64,000 nucleotides of DNA from Bradyrhizobium sp. ISRA430 (GCF_029909975.1 NZ_CP094516.1:7604501-7668500); one strand, 5' to 3'; numbered from the stretch's first letter, positions 1 to 9,240 are shown. Notes: a model not told the origin generated them from the letters alone. Numbers and translations are program-made.

Positions 1-761
1 ACTTCATCCCGAAGCGCGTCGAGCGACCCATCTATTCCTATCGCCTGTCGATTATCCATTTCTGGGCGCTGATCTTTCTCTACATCTGGGCTGGGCCGCA
101 TCATCTGCACTACACGGCGCTACCCGACTGGACTCAGACACTCGGTATGACGTTCTCGCTGATGCTGTGGATGCCCTCATGGGGCGGCATGATCAACGGC
201 CTCATGACGCTGGCGGGCGCCTGGGACAAGCTGCGGAGCGATCCCGTGCTGCGCATGCTGGTCGTCTCCGTTGCCTTCTATGGTATGGCGACGTTCGAAG
301 GCCCGATGATGTCGATCAAGGTCATCAACTCGCTCAGCCACTACACCGACTGGACTATCGGACACGTGCATTCTGGTGCACTGGGCTGGGTCGGATTCGT
401 GTCGTTCGGCGCGTTGTACTGCCTCGTGCCCTGGGCGTGGAATCGCAAGGGTCTCTACAGCCTCAAGCTGGTCAACTGGCACTTCTGGATCGCAATGCTC
501 GGCATCGTGCTCTACATCTCGGCAATGTGGGTGTCTGGAATCGTGCAAGGGTTGATGTGGCGCGCCTACACCTCGCTCGGCTTCCTCGAATATTCCTTCA
601 TCGAGACGGTCGAAGCGATGCATCCGTTCTATGTTATCCGCGCGGCGGGCGGGGCGCTGTTCCTGATCGGTGGGCTGATCATGGCCTATAATCTCTGGAT
701 GACGGTGCGCGTTGGCGAGGCCGAAGCGACGTCGCCCCGTGCCCTGCAGCCAGCTGAATGA
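1..761 (+). CDS. fixN: fixN (ccoN), cbb3 oxidase catalytic subunit I, 3' part
   Basis: C-terminal part of the catalytic subunit of cbb3-type cytochrome c oxidase, the high-affinity terminal oxidase used by bacteroids. The frame is open from base 3, so the start lies outside the window. Near the visible N-terminus is GPHHLHY, the histidine pair that ligands CuB in haem-copper oxidases. Several hydrophobic membrane spans follow, including the HVHSGALGW segment, where conserved family histidines bind haem. It is the first visible gene of a fixNOQP operon, with fixO starting 11 bp after its stop. The family call is firm. Promoter and N-terminus cannot be seen. Confidence 0.96.
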   Translation, partial: FIPKRVERPIYSYRLSIIHFWALIFLYIWAGPHHLHYTALPDWTQTLGMTFSLMLWMPSWGGMINGLMTLAGAWDKLRSDPVLRMLVVSVAFYGMATFEGPMMSIKVINSLSHYTDWTIGHVHSGALGWVGFVSFGALYCLVPWAWNRKGLYSLKLVNWHFWIAMLGIVLYISAMWVSGIVQGLMWRAYTSLGFLEYSFIETVEAMHPFYVIRAAGGALFLIGGLIMAYNLWMTVRVGEAEATSPRALQPAE

Positions 762-771
762 GGACAGGGCA

Positions 772-1506
772 ATGTCGTTCTGGAAGCGTCATCAAATCTT
801 TGAAAAGAATTCGATCATTCTCATTACCGGCATCCTGCTGGTGATTGCCATCGGCGGCCTCGTCGAGATCACACCCCTTTTCTACCTCAAGAGCACCATC
901 GAGGTGGTCGACGGCGTGAGACCCTACACGCCGCTCGAGCTCGCCGGGCGCAACATCTATGTCCGGGAGGGCTGCTATCTATGCCACTCCCAGATGATCC
1001 GCCCGCTGCGTGATGAAGTCGAGCGTTACGGTCACTTCTCGCTCGCCGCTGAGAGCATGTACGACCACCCGTTCCAATGGGGCTCGAAGCGGACGGGGCC
1101 GGATCTCGCCCGCGTCGGCGCCAAATATTCGGATGACTGGCACGTGGCCCACCTGACCAACCCGCGCGCCATCGTGCCGCGATCGGTGATGCCGGGCTAT
1201 CCGTTCCTCGCCGACAACGAGATCGATCCGAGCACCATCGCCGACCACATGCGCGCCTTGCGGACCATCGGGGTGCCCTACAGCGATGATCAAATCGCGA
1301 ATGCGGCAGCTGACATGAAAGCCCAGGACGACCCAGACAATGCGGGCAGCGATGGCTTCGCCAAGCGATACGCCAAGGCGTCGGTCCGTAATTTTGACGG
1401 CAAGCCGGGCCTGCCGACGGAGATGGATGCGCTCATAGCGTACCTGCAGATGCTCGGCACGCTAATCGAATTCAAGCTTTACAACGAAAAAGCCAACCTT
1501 CGCTGA
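772..1506 (+). CDS. fixO: fixO (ccoO), cbb3 oxidase mono-haem cytochrome c subunit
   Basis: Membrane-anchored mono-haem cytochrome c subunit II of cbb3 oxidase, 244 aa, the usual CcoO length. The chosen ATG gives [14 protein letters not shown], the typical CcoO N-terminus. An earlier in-frame start at 712 would overlap fixN and was rejected. One transmembrane helix lies near residues 20-40 ([17 protein letters not shown]). The haem c motif CYLCH follows near residue 65, after REG. A GTGPDLAR-like segment and a C-terminal helix with methionines complete the fold. The protein passes electrons from FixP towards FixN. It lies between fixN and fixQ in one operon. Confidence 0.97.
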   Translation: MSFWKRHQIFEKNSIILITGILLVIAIGGLVEITPLFYLKSTIEVVDGVRPYTPLELAGRNIYVREGCYLCHSQMIRPLRDEVERYGHFSLAAESMYDHPFQWGSKRTGPDLARVGAKYSDDWHVAHLTNPRAIVPRSVMPGYPFLADNEIDPSTIADHMRALRTIGVPYSDDQIANAAADMKAQDDPDNAGSDGFAKRYAKASVRNFDGKPGLPTEMDALIAYLQMLGTLIEFKLYNEKANLR

Positions 1507-1515
1507 GAAAACACG

Positions 1516-1680
1516 ATGAAGGCGATTTTGACGGTCCATAACCTTGCGTCAGATCTCGTGACCACAATCTGGACGCCGGCTTTTGTGGCGATCTTCCTTG
1601 CGATCACCGCATATGCGTTCTGGCCCCGCAAAAAGGCGGAGTTTGACGAGGCCGCCAAACTGCCGTTGCGGGAGGAGTAG
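1516..1680 (+). CDS. fixQ: fixQ (ccoQ), small cbb3 oxidase subunit
   Basis: A 54-residue single-span membrane protein that stabilises the cbb3 oxidase complex. The sequence begins MKAILTVHNLASDLVTTIW, has a hydrophobic helix (FVAIFLAITAYAFW) and ends in a charged cytoplasmic tail with RKKAEFDEAAK, the classic CcoQ pattern. It starts 9 bp after fixO and stops 3 bp before fixP, as in standard fixNOQP order. Its small size makes it easy to miss in automatic gene calling. Confidence 0.93.
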   Translation: MKAILTVHNLASDLVTTIWTPAFVAIFLAITAYAFWPRKKAEFDEAAKLPLREE

Positions 1681-1683
1681 GAG

Positions 1684-2556
1684 ATGTCCGATCACAGTGA
1701 ATTTGACTCTCTCTCGAGAAGATCTACGACCGGGCATGAATGGGACGGCATCAAGGAGCTGGACACGCCGATGCCCCGCTGGTGGGTGATCACGTTCTAT
1801 CTCACCATTTTGTGGGCGATCGGCTATTGGATCGTGTATCCGGCCTGGCCGCTGATCTCCGGCAGCACGATCGGTATGTTCGGCTATTCGACCCGGGCTG
1901 ACGTCGGAGTCGAGCTCGCCAATCTCGAGCAGGTGCGTGGTGACAAGATGGCGGCGCTCGGCGCGGCTTCGCTCGTCGAGATCGAGAACGATCCGGCGTT
2001 GCTTGCGCTGGCGCGCGCCAAGGGCAAGACAGTATTCGGCGACAATTGCGCGCCGTGCCACGGCAGCGGCGGTACGGGCGCGAAGGGATACCCTAACCTG
2101 AACGACGACGACTGGCTTTGGGGTGGGACGCTCGAGCAGATCATGCAGACGATCCAGTACGGCGCGCGGTCCGGCCATGCCAAGGCGCACGAAGGCCAGA
2201 TGCTCGCCTTCGGCAAGGATGGCGTTCTGAAGCAGGATGAGATCGTGTCAGTCGCCAATTACGTTCGCTCGCTGGCCGGACTTCCGATCCGCGACAAAGT
2301 TGATGTGACAAAGGGCGCGAAGATCTTCGTAGACAATTGTATCGCCTGTCATGGCGACGGCGGTAAAGGAAATCAGGAGCTTGGTGCGCCGAACCTGACG
2401 GACGCGATCTGGCTCTATGGCTCGGATGAGGCAACTCTGATCGAAACCATCAGCAACGGTCGTGCTGGCGTAATGCCCGCATGGGAAGCACGGCTTGACC
2501 CCGCAACGATCAAAGCAATGACTGTCTACGTCCACTCGCTGGGCGGCGGCAAGTAG
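1684..2556 (+). CDS. fixP: fixP (ccoP), di-haem cytochrome c subunit of cbb3 oxidase
   Basis: Di-haem cytochrome c subunit III of cbb3 oxidase, 290 aa. An N-terminal cytoplasmic stretch leads to one membrane span (WVITFYLTILWAIGYWIVYPAWPLI, about residues 35-60). Two periplasmic cytochrome c domains follow, with haem motifs CAPCH near residue 122 and CIACH near residue 220. The length and the two motifs are diagnostic. It accepts electrons from the bc1 complex or soluble cytochrome c and hands them to FixO. It is the last gene of fixNOQP. The fixG group begins about 100 bp downstream. Confidence 0.97.
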   Translation: MSDHSEFDSLSRRSTTGHEWDGIKELDTPMPRWWVITFYLTILWAIGYWIVYPAWPLISGSTIGMFGYSTRADVGVELANLEQVRGDKMAALGAASLVEIENDPALLALARAKGKTVFGDNCAPCHGSGGTGAKGYPNLNDDDWLWGGTLEQIMQTIQYGARSGHAKAHEGQMLAFGKDGVLKQDEIVSVANYVRSLAGLPIRDKVDVTKGAKIFVDNCIACHGDGGKGNQELGAPNLTDAIWLYGSDEATLIETISNGRAGVMPAWEARLDPATIKAMTVYVHSLGGGK

Positions 2557-2604
2557 TCGGGTGAGATCGATACGTATGACGGGAGCCGGGAAACTGCTGT
2601 CCGT

Positions 2605-2618
2605 TTGCGCCGGATCGA
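2605..2618 (+). promoter_or_regulatory. weak FixK-type half-conserved box upstream of fixG
   Basis: The 14 bases TTGCGCCGGATCGA match the FixK/FNR-type pattern TTG(A/C)-N6-(T/G)CAA except for one base in the right half. The site lies about 37 bp upstream of the fixG start, in the only gap inside the fix cluster. fixGHIS is usually under FixK control, so the location is plausible, but the mismatch keeps this tentative. Confidence 0.3.
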
Positions 2619-2655
2619 TTGCGGGATCGCAGTGCGGTCTAGGGTCCATTGCGAT

Positions 2656-4135
2656 ATGGACCCCGCGATGAACAAGACCGTGAATTCGAGCGAGCTCACC
2701 TCCGACGACGACTATGGACCGCTCTATGCACCGCGCAAGAAGGTTTATCCGCAGAGCACCTCGGGCTCGTTCAGGCGGATGAAATGGGAGCTGATGGCCT
2801 TCTGCCTCGGTGTCTACTATCTGCTGCCCTTCGTGCGCTGGAACCGCGGGCTTGGGGCGCCCGATCAGGCGGTGCTGATTGATCTGCCCAACAGCCGGTT
2901 CTATTTCTTCTTCATCGAACTGTGGCCGCAGGAAGTCTACTACTTCACCGGCCTGCTCATCCTCGCGGCGGTCGCTCTCTTCCTGATGAATTCGATTGGC
3001 GGTCGCATCTGGTGCGGCTATTTCTGTCCGCAGACGGTTTGGACCGATCTGTTCTATGCCGTCGAGCGCTTGGTCGAGGGCGACCGGCGCGAGCGGATGA
3101 AGAAGGATGCGGTATCCGGCCCGTTCGCTCCCAAGCGCATCTTGGAGACCGTGCTCAAGCATGCAATCTGGCTGGTGATCGCGTGGTGGACCGGCGGCGC
3201 ATGGGTGCTCTATTTCGCCGATGCGCCGACACTGGTGAAGGAGCTCCTGACGTTCCAAGCTCCCATGGTTGCTTATGCGTGGATCGGAATACTCACCGCG
3301 ACGACCTATGTTCTCGCCGGCGACATGCGCGAGCAGGTCTGCACTTATATGTGCCCATGGCCGCGCATCCAGGCTGCGCTGACTGACGAATGGGCCCTCA
3401 ACGTCACCTACCGCTATGACCGCGGCGAGAAGCGGACGTCGGTCAAAAAAGGCCGCGGAGCTGCGCGCGATCAGTGAGCATGTCGGCGACTGCATCGATT
3501 GCTATCAATGTGTTGCGGTCTGCCCGACCGGAATCGATATTCGCGACGGACCGCAGCTCGAGTGTATCCAGTGCGGGCTCTGCATCGACGCCTGCGACAA
3601 TGTCATGAGAAAGATCGGTCGGCCGACCCGCTTGATCGGATATGACAATGACATCAATATCGAACGCCGGCAGGCCGGAAAGACGCCGATCTACCGGATC
3701 ATCCGGCCGCGTACGATGATCTACAGCGTCGTCATCGCCCTCGTCGGTGGCATCATGCTGTATGCGTTGGCGACGCGCAGCCTGCTGGACGTCAATGTGC
3801 TTCACGACCGCAATCCGATCGCCGTCAGGCTGAGCGACGGTTCGATCCGCAATGCGTATACCGTTAAGCTTCTGAACAAGCGCGGCTTCGACCGCGTCAT
3901 CGCCATCGACGTCGATGGTCCGCCAAACGCGACCATTCACATCATCGGTGTGGCCTCGGTGACGCCGGATCGCCCGATGATCGTGATCGGCCGGGACCAG
4001 ACCTCCGAACTGCGCGTCCTTGTCACGGCTCCGGCGGACGACAAGCAGGAAAAATCGATCCCGATCGACTTTCGAGTGACCGATATCGGGCTAGGTGAAG
4101 TCGCCGCGACGACCGACAATTTCGTCGTACCTTGA
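2656..4135 (+). pseudogene. fixG: fixG (ccoG), cbb3 assembly ferredoxin-like protein, split by a one-base frameshift
   Basis: FixG is a membrane protein with cluster-binding motifs, needed for copper handling in cbb3 oxidase maturation. Membrane spans and CGYFCPQTVW and CTYMCPWPR motifs lie in the first half. The 4Fe-4S motifs CIDCYQCVAVCPTG and CIQCGLCIDACDN lie in the second. The first frame ends at 3477 after RTSVKK. The second half continues in another frame as KKAAELRA. The junction is a run of six A at 3445-3450; five A would restore the usual SVKKAAELRA reading. Either the gene is broken or the base is a sequencing error. Start ATG at 2656, with an alternative at 2668. Confidence 0.88.
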
Positions 4136-4153
4136 AATGTCAGGAATTCCGTC

Positions 4154-4648
4154 ATGTCGTCCACAGCATCGAAACCCCTGACCGGTTTCAAGGTCTTGCT
4201 GATCCTCATCGCATTCTTTGGGGTAGTGATCGGCGCCAATGTCACGGTGGTGAAGCTTGCGATTGCGACGCTTCCCGGCGCCGATGTGGAGAGCCCTTAT
4301 GCGGCGGGCTTGGCCTACGAAAAGGAGATCAAGCAGGCACGCGACCAGGCAGCGCGCAACTGGCAGGTTGAGGCGAATGTTCGGCGCGATCTCGATGGCA
4401 GCGCGACGATCCAGATCGAGGCACGGGACGCGAATAAGCGGCCAGTCACCGGACTGAAGTTTGAAGGCAGCCTGGAGCGCCCGACCGACAAGCGCGGCGA
4501 TCTGTCACTCGCGTTTGCCGAGATCGGCATCGGCGTCTACCGCGCCAGGGTTGCCTCCGTGGCCTCGGGCCAGTGGGACCTCGTGCTCGAGATTGATGCG
4601 AGCGGTACGCGCGTGTTCCAGTCGCGCAACCGCATGATCCTGAAGTAG
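4154..4648 (+). CDS. fixH: fixH (ccoH), cbb3 oxidase assembly protein
   Basis: FixH assists assembly and stability of cbb3 oxidase together with FixI. It is 164 aa with one N-terminal membrane span (VLLILIAFFGVVIGANVTVV) and a periplasmic domain rich in beta strands. It contains the typical YAAGLAYEKEI segment and ends with GQWDLVLEI and SRNRMILK. It lies between fixG (18 bp gap) and fixI (10 bp gap). A degenerate second copy of its C-terminus is found at about 9107-9234. Confidence 0.93.
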   Translation: MSSTASKPLTGFKVLLILIAFFGVVIGANVTVVKLAIATLPGADVESPYAAGLAYEKEIKQARDQAARNWQVEANVRRDLDGSATIQIEARDANKRPVTGLKFEGSLERPTDKRGDLSLAFAEIGIGVYRARVASVASGQWDLVLEIDASGTRVFQSRNRMILK

Positions 4649-4658
4649 GGGCTATCAT

Positions 4659-6851
4659 ATGCAGATCACGCGCGACTTCTCGCACTTCGTCCGGGAGGCG
4701 GGACCCGGCGTGCAGCATATGGATCTCGCCGTCGAAGGCATTCATTGCACCGGCTGCATGGGTAAGATCGAGCGCGGCCTGTCGGCGATGCCCAACGTGA
4801 CGCTCGCGCGCGTCAACCTGACCGATCGTCGCGTTGCGCTCGAATGGAAGCAGGGCACGATTGATCCTGCGCGCTTCATCGACCGCCTCGAAGAGCTCGG
4901 CTACAAGGCTTATCCGTACGAGACCGCCAGCGTCGAGGCGGCTGATGTTGAACAATCCCGATTCCTTTTACGATGCCTAGGCGTCGCAGCGTTCGCCAGT
5001 ATGAATGTCATGATGCTGTCGATCCCGGTGTGGTCCGGCAATGTCGGCGACATGCTGCCTGAGCAGCGTGACTTCTTCCACTGGTTGTCTGCGCTGATCA
5101 CGCTGCCGGCGGCCGCCTATGCCGGCCAACCCTTCTTCCGTTCCGCCTGGCGTGCGTTGTCAGCGAAGCGCACAAATATGGATGTGCCGATCTCGATCGG
5201 CGTTGTCCTCGCACTCGGGATGTCCGTGGTCGAAACGTTCAACCATGCCGAGCACGCCTATTTCGATGCGGCGATCATGCTCCTGACCTTCCTGCTGGTC
5301 GGTCGCGTCCTCGACCAGAACATGCGGCGGCGAACCCGAGCCGTGGCCGGCAATCTGGCTGCGCTGAAGGCCGACACCGCCGCGAAGTTCGTCGGATCGG
5401 GCGGGATCTCCCAGGTGCCGGTTGCAGCCATTCGTCCGGGCGACATCGTCCTGTTGCGGCCGGGTGAGCGCTGCGCCGTCGACGGTACCGTGATCGAGGG
5501 ACGCTCGGAGATCGACCAGAGCCTGATCACCGGCGAGACGCTCTATGTTACGGCGGAGCAGGGGACAGCGGTCTATGCCGGCTCCATGAACATATCCGGG
5601 ACATTACGCGTGCGGGTTTCGGCAGCATCCGAAGCCACCTTGCTCGCGGAAATCACACGGCTGCTCGACAATGCGCTGCAGGCGCGCTCTCGCTATACGC
5701 AGATCGCGGATCGCGTATCGCGGCTTTATGCGCCGGTGGTTCACGCCACTGCGCTTCTCACCATCCTCGGCGGGGTCGTCTTCGGTGCAAGCTGGCACGA
5801 TGCCACCGTCACCGGGATTGCCGTGCTGATCATCACCTGTCCCTGCGCGCTTGGGCTCGCGATCCCCACGGTGCAAACGATCGCGTCCGGCGCCATGTTC
5901 AAGTCGGGCGTGCTGCTCAATTCCGGTGACGCGATCGAACGATTGGCGGCGGCGGATCATGTCATCTTCGACAAGACGGGCACGTTGACGCAGCCCGATC
6001 TGGTGATGGTCAGCGCCGACAGCATTCCTGGCGCGATCCTCGGGTTGGCCGGGCGGCTTGCGCTGTCGAGCCATCATCCGGTTGCCGCAGCTGTCGCGCG
6101 GACCACCGGCGCGAAATCGCCAATTGTCGCCGCGGTCGAGGAGCCGGGGCAGGGCGTTCGCGCCACGCATGATGGTATGGAAATTCGCCTGGGTCGGCCA
6201 TCATTCTGCGGTGCCGAGCTTCTGGCGACCAGGCGCGGCGATCTTGATCCTGAAGCCTCGGTCGTTGCCTTCAGCAACGGTGCTCAGAAATACATCCTCT
6301 CGGTGCGCCAAGCCCTGCGCCCGGACGCGAAGCCCGTCGTCTCGGCGCTTCAGTCGCGTGGGATGGGTGTCGAGATTCTGTCGGGTGACCACGAGACGGC
6401 CGTGCAGGCGACGGCTCTTGCACTCGGCATCCCGGAATGGCGCGCCGGCGTGACACCTGCCGACAAAATCGCACGGGTCGAGGAGTTGAAGGGACGGGGT
6501 ATGAAGGTTCTGATGGTCGGGGATGGCATGAACGATGCGCCGTCCCTGGCGGCGGCTCATGTCTCCGTGTCGCCGATCTCCGCCGCCCATCTGAGCCAGG
6601 CGACCGCCGATCTGGTCTTTCTCGGCAAATCGCTGGCGCCGGTTTTCGCCGCGATCGATCTGTCGCGCAAGGCGCTGCATTTGATGCGGCAGAATCTCTG
6701 GCTCGCGATTGGGTACAATTTCCTCGCGGTGCCGATTGCAATCAGCGGTGCCGTGACGCCGCTGATTGCAGCAGCGGCGATGAGCGGATCGTCCATCCTG
6801 GTCACGCTGAACGCGCTCCGCGCCCGCTCTGCCTCGCGAAGGATTACGTGA
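4659..6851 (+). CDS. fixI: fixI (ccoI), copper-transporting P1B-type ATPase
   Basis: Copper-exporting P-type ATPase that supplies the metal centre of cbb3 oxidase, 730 aa. A heavy-metal-associated domain near residues 20-85 carries GIHCTGCMGKIE. The membrane metal site CPC (TCPCALGLAIP) is near residue 392. The phosphorylation motif DKTGTLT is near residue 437. The hinge motif GDGMNDAPSLA is near residue 620. Gene order and motifs separate it from the general exporter CopA. The stop codon overlaps the fixS start (TGATG). A fossil of its N-terminal domain lies at 9241-9455. Confidence 0.96.
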   Translation: MQITRDFSHFVREAGPGVQHMDLAVEGIHCTGCMGKIERGLSAMPNVTLARVNLTDRRVALEWKQGTIDPARFIDRLEELGYKAYPYETASVEAADVEQSRFLLRCLGVAAFASMNVMMLSIPVWSGNVGDMLPEQRDFFHWLSALITLPAAAYAGQPFFRSAWRALSAKRTNMDVPISIGVVLALGMSVVETFNHAEHAYFDAAIMLLTFLLVGRVLDQNMRRRTRAVAGNLAALKADTAAKFVGSGGISQVPVAAIRPGDIVLLRPGERCAVDGTVIEGRSEIDQSLITGETLYVTAEQGTAVYAGSMNISGTLRVRVSAASEATLLAEITRLLDNALQARSRYTQIADRVSRLYAPVVHATALLTILGGVVFGASWHDATVTGIAVLIITCPCALGLAIPTVQTIASGAMFKSGVLLNSGDAIERLAAADHVIFDKTGTLTQPDLVMVSADSIPGAILGLAGRLALSSHHPVAAAVARTTGAKSPIVAAVEEPGQGVRATHDGMEIRLGRPSFCGAELLATRRGDLDPEASVVAFSNGAQKYILSVRQALRPDAKPVVSALQSRGMGVEILSGDHETAVQATALALGIPEWRAGVTPADKIARVEELKGRGMKVLMVGDGMNDAPSLAAAHVSVSPISAAHLSQATADLVFLGKSLAPVFAAIDLSRKALHLMRQNLWLAIGYNFLAVPIAISGAVTPLIAAAAMSGSSILVTLNALRARSASRRIT

Positions 6852-7099
6852 TGGAGGTGCTGGTAATCCTCTTGCCGCTGGCCCTGATGCTCGGGCTCGC
6901 GGGATTGGTCGGCTTCCTCTGGTCGCTCCGCAGCGGCCAATACGAGGATCTGGAGGGCGCGGCCTGGCGCGCGATCGCGGATGATGAGGCGCCAGCCGCA
7001 GACAAGGGGCGCTGCCCTAAGCGGTCAATTTGGTCTGGAGCAATGCGGATCAGGCGTCCTTCCGTGCATCTTATCCGAATGCAATGGAGGCTGCGATGA
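6851..7099 (+). CDS. fixS: fixS (ccoS), cbb3 maturation protein with an extended tail
   Basis: FixS is a tiny single-span protein needed for cofactor insertion into cbb3 oxidase. MEVLVILLPLALMLGLAGL followed by FLWSLRSGQYEDLEGAAWR is the classic CcoS signature. Homologues usually end some 50-60 residues in, shortly after the acidic DDE stretch. Here the frame continues to 82 residues with a basic, unrelated tail. Its TGA overlaps the ATG of the next gene (ATGA at 7096-7099), which suggests translational coupling. The tail may come from loss of an earlier stop. Confidence 0.85.
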   Translation: MEVLVILLPLALMLGLAGLVGFLWSLRSGQYEDLEGAAWRAIADDEAPAADKGRCPKRSIWSGAMRIRRPSVHLIRMQWRLR

Positions 7100-7536
7100 C
7101 GTCAGCTTTGCGGTCAGTCACCGAAGGCCTGGTTGAAAGAGTTGCGCGTTGGCTCGGTTTGGACCGGGATGTCCGTGAGTTAAACAATCTCGACGAAACC
7201 GAAATCGCGGCCATCGCGAGGGATCTGCGAATGCCCGTCAGCCAGCTTAAAAAGCTGGCCGCCCATGGACGCGGCGCCAAGGAGTTGCCGCAGCTACTAA
7301 AGCAGCTTGGTCTGGATGAGGCTGTGATCGCAGAGGCGTGTCCGGACGTCTTGCGCGAAATGTCCAGCATCTGCGCACTCTGTGTTGCCAAAACCCGCTG
7401 CAGCCATGATCTCGCGCGCGGAAGCGCAGACCTGAACTATGATCGCTATTGTCCTAGCGGCCAGACCATCGGCGCACTGCAGAAGGCCAACAAGGCCGAC
7501 GACATCGCACTCCACCGCGGTCCGCTCTGCGGCTGA
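7096..7536 (+). CDS. DUF6455-like cysteine-containing protein
   Basis: A 146-residue protein with an N-terminal helix, then LDETEIAAIARDLRMPVSQLKKLAAHG and a C-terminal cysteine cluster (CALCVAKTRC, then CPSG). This layout matches the DUF6455 family, whose function is unknown. The ATG at 7096 has GGAGG close upstream and overlaps the fixS stop. In-frame starts at 7030 and 7084 are less well placed. Its position at the end of fixGHIS suggests a role in microaerobic respiration, possibly metal or Fe-S related because of the spaced cysteines. That role is inference only. Confidence 0.75.
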   Translation: MTSALRSVTEGLVERVARWLGLDRDVRELNNLDETEIAAIARDLRMPVSQLKKLAAHGRGAKELPQLLKQLGLDEAVIAEACPDVLREMSSICALCVAKTRCSHDLARGSADLNYDRYCPSGQTIGALQKANKADDIALHRGPLCG

Positions 7537-7578
7537 GAAACTTCGTTTCCATGACGAGCAGCCCCTGACGCAACCGCT

Positions 7579-7600
7579 CAACCGTTGGTCGGAACGGTTG
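7579..7600. terminator. hairpin between convergent fix operon and hemN
   Basis: Perfect 8-bp inverted repeat CAACCGTT / AACGGTTG with a 6-base loop, between the DUF6455 gene and the end of hemN, which converge here. No T-run follows, so it would be a bidirectional or weak terminator at best. Confidence 0.4.
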
Positions 7601-7689
7601 GCCGCGATGGGCCCAGGTAGCTAGGAGCATTGTTTGAAGGGTGTGCTGGTTTGGCTCTGAATCCTGCACCGCGCGTGATCGCTCGCCGG

Positions 7690-9042
7690 TCAGACTGCGC
7701 GGCTATGAGTCGCCTTGGACCCTGCCAGATGGGCGTCGAATGCGGAGGCGACACTTCGGACCAGAAACTCTGCGCCATCGTGGATGCGGAGCCGGTCGCC
7801 GTCCATGGTCACGGCGCCATCCGAGAGCAATTTCGCGAGCCGTGGTTCGTCGACGACCGCCGTCCGCGGGTCGCGGCCATGAGCTCGGGCTACTTTGGAC
7901 AGGTCGACGGCCATATCGCACATCAACCGCTCGATGAGGTCGGCCCGGAACCGGTCGTCCTCCGTGAACTCATAGCCCTTGACGGTAGCGAGTTGGCCTT
8001 CCGCGATTTGCTTGAGATAGTCGCGCGTCCCGATGGCGTTCTGGACGGAACCCTGCGGCATCCGACCGATGGCGCTGGCGCCGAGACCGATCAATGTTTC
8101 GGCGCAATCGTCGGTATAGCCTTGGAAGTTTCGGCGTAGCCGGCCGTCCCGCTTCGCCGCGGCAAGACTGTCATCCGGAAGCGCGAAGTGGTCGAAGCCG
8201 ACACGAACATAGCCGGCCTCGACGAGCGCTTCGGCAATTGTTTCTGACTGGAGATGTCGCGCGACGCTATCGGGAAGGGCGGCCTCATCGATTTTGCGCT
8301 GATGCTTCTTGAACGACGGAACGTGCGCATAGCCGAATACCGAAAAACGATCGGGACGGAGCTCGATACACTTGGCAACGGTGTCGAGGCACGAACTAAC
8401 CATCTGATGCGGGAGGCCATAGAGCAAGTCGAAATTGATCTGACCGATGCCGGCCCTACGCAACAAATCGACGCTCGCACCTGTCTGCGCAAAACTCTGC
8501 ACTCGATTGATGGCTCGCTGGACCATGGGATCGAAGCTCTGAACGCCAAGGCTCGCGCGGGTGACACCGCCATGGCTCAAGGCTTCTGCCATCGGTTCCG
8601 TCAGCGTGCGGGGGTCGATCTCGACGGCAATCTCCGCGCCGGGCACCACAAAGTATGAGTAGCGAAGCGTGCCCACGAGATCTGCGAAAGTCTCGGACGT
8701 CATGATCGTCGGCGTTCCGCCGCCGAAGTGGACATGGGAGATCGGAAGCCGTTTGCCGATCGTCTCGGCGACTAGGTGGGCTTCAGTCCGGAGGCCCGCG
8801 GCATAGATCGCAATCGGATCGTCGCGCCTGGTCACGGACGTATGACAGCCGCAGTACCAGCACATGGATCGACAGAACGGAACGTGCAGATAGATCGAAA
8901 TGGATTCGTGAGCCGGTAACGATCCGAGCCATTGCCGGTAATCGGCTTCGCCGATATCTGATGAAAAGTGGGGTGTCGTGGGATAGCTAGTATAACGGGG
9001 CAGGCTGTCCTGACCGTACGATTGCGCCAAATCGGGTCGCAT
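7690..9042 (-). CDS. hemN: hemN, oxygen-independent coproporphyrinogen III oxidase
   Basis: Radical SAM enzyme that converts coproporphyrinogen III to protoporphyrinogen IX without oxygen, allowing haem synthesis in low-oxygen nodules. It is 450 aa, the normal HemN length. The radical SAM cluster motif is CRSMCWYCGC, near residue 60, with the extra cysteine typical of HemN. A glycine-rich FGGGTPT SAM-binding segment follows, and the C-terminal HemN domain contains RRNFQGYTDD. It converges on the fix operon. A FixK-type box lies about 50 bp upstream of its start (9093-9106), consistent with microaerobic induction. Confidence 0.95.
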   Translation of the reverse strand: MRPDLAQSYGQDSLPRYTSYPTTPHFSSDIGEADYRQWLGSLPAHESISIYLHVPFCRSMCWYCGCHTSVTRRDDPIAIYAAGLRTEAHLVAETIGKRLPISHVHFGGGTPTIMTSETFADLVGTLRYSYFVVPGAEIAVEIDPRTLTEPMAEALSHGGVTRASLGVQSFDPMVQRAINRVQSFAQTGASVDLLRRAGIGQINFDLLYGLPHQMVSSCLDTVAKCIELRPDRFSVFGYAHVPSFKKHQRKIDEAALPDSVARHLQSETIAEALVEAGYVRVGFDHFALPDDSLAAAKRDGRLRRNFQGYTDDCAETLIGLGASAIGRMPQGSVQNAIGTRDYLKQIAEGQLATVKGYEFTEDDRFRADLIERLMCDMAVDLSKVARAHGRDPRTAVVDEPRLAKLLSDGAVTMDGDRLRIHDGAEFLVRSVASAFDAHLAGSKATHSRAV

Positions 9043-9092
9043 TCCATCTCCTTTGTCGAGAGATCATCTACCCGCACCGCGCATAAGGGTCG

Positions 9093-9106
9093 TTGATCTC
9101 GCGCAA
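9093..9106 (-). promoter_or_regulatory. FixK/FNR-type box upstream of hemN
   Basis: On the plus strand TTGATCTCGCGCAA fits the FixK2 consensus TTG(A/C)-N6-(T/G)CAA in both half-sites. Read on the hemN strand it is TTGCGCGAGATCAA. Its centre is about 57 bp upstream of the hemN ATG, a reasonable activator position. HemN genes of Bradyrhizobium are known FixK2 targets, so this is a well-supported regulatory site. Confidence 0.72.
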
Positions 9107-9234
9107 AACCACGGGCTCAATGTTGGAATCTACCGCGGTAGCGCCGCGGACGTCGCCGCCGGGCGTTGGGATCTCGTGATGGAGGGCGACGCTGATGGAC
9201 GCCGCATGTTTCTGTCGAGAAACCGCATCGGCAC
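9107..9234 (+). pseudogene. fixH remnant (second copy, C-terminal part)
   Basis: In the plus frame starting near 9122 the translation reads VGIYRG, AAGRWDLVMEG and FLSRNRI. This parallels the end of the intact FixH in the window (IGVYRA, ASGQWDLVLEI, FQSRNRM). No upstream FixH sequence is recognisable, and the piece abuts the hemN FixK box. It is a diverged fossil of a duplicated fixH, directly followed by a fixI fossil in the same order as the intact operon. Confidence 0.8.
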
Positions 9235-9240
9235 ACGTGC

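Noticed and set aside
2248..3495. Long minus-strand frame opposite fixP and fixG
   Set aside because: Antisense shadow; the plus strand encodes FixP/FixG with haem and Fe-S motifs.
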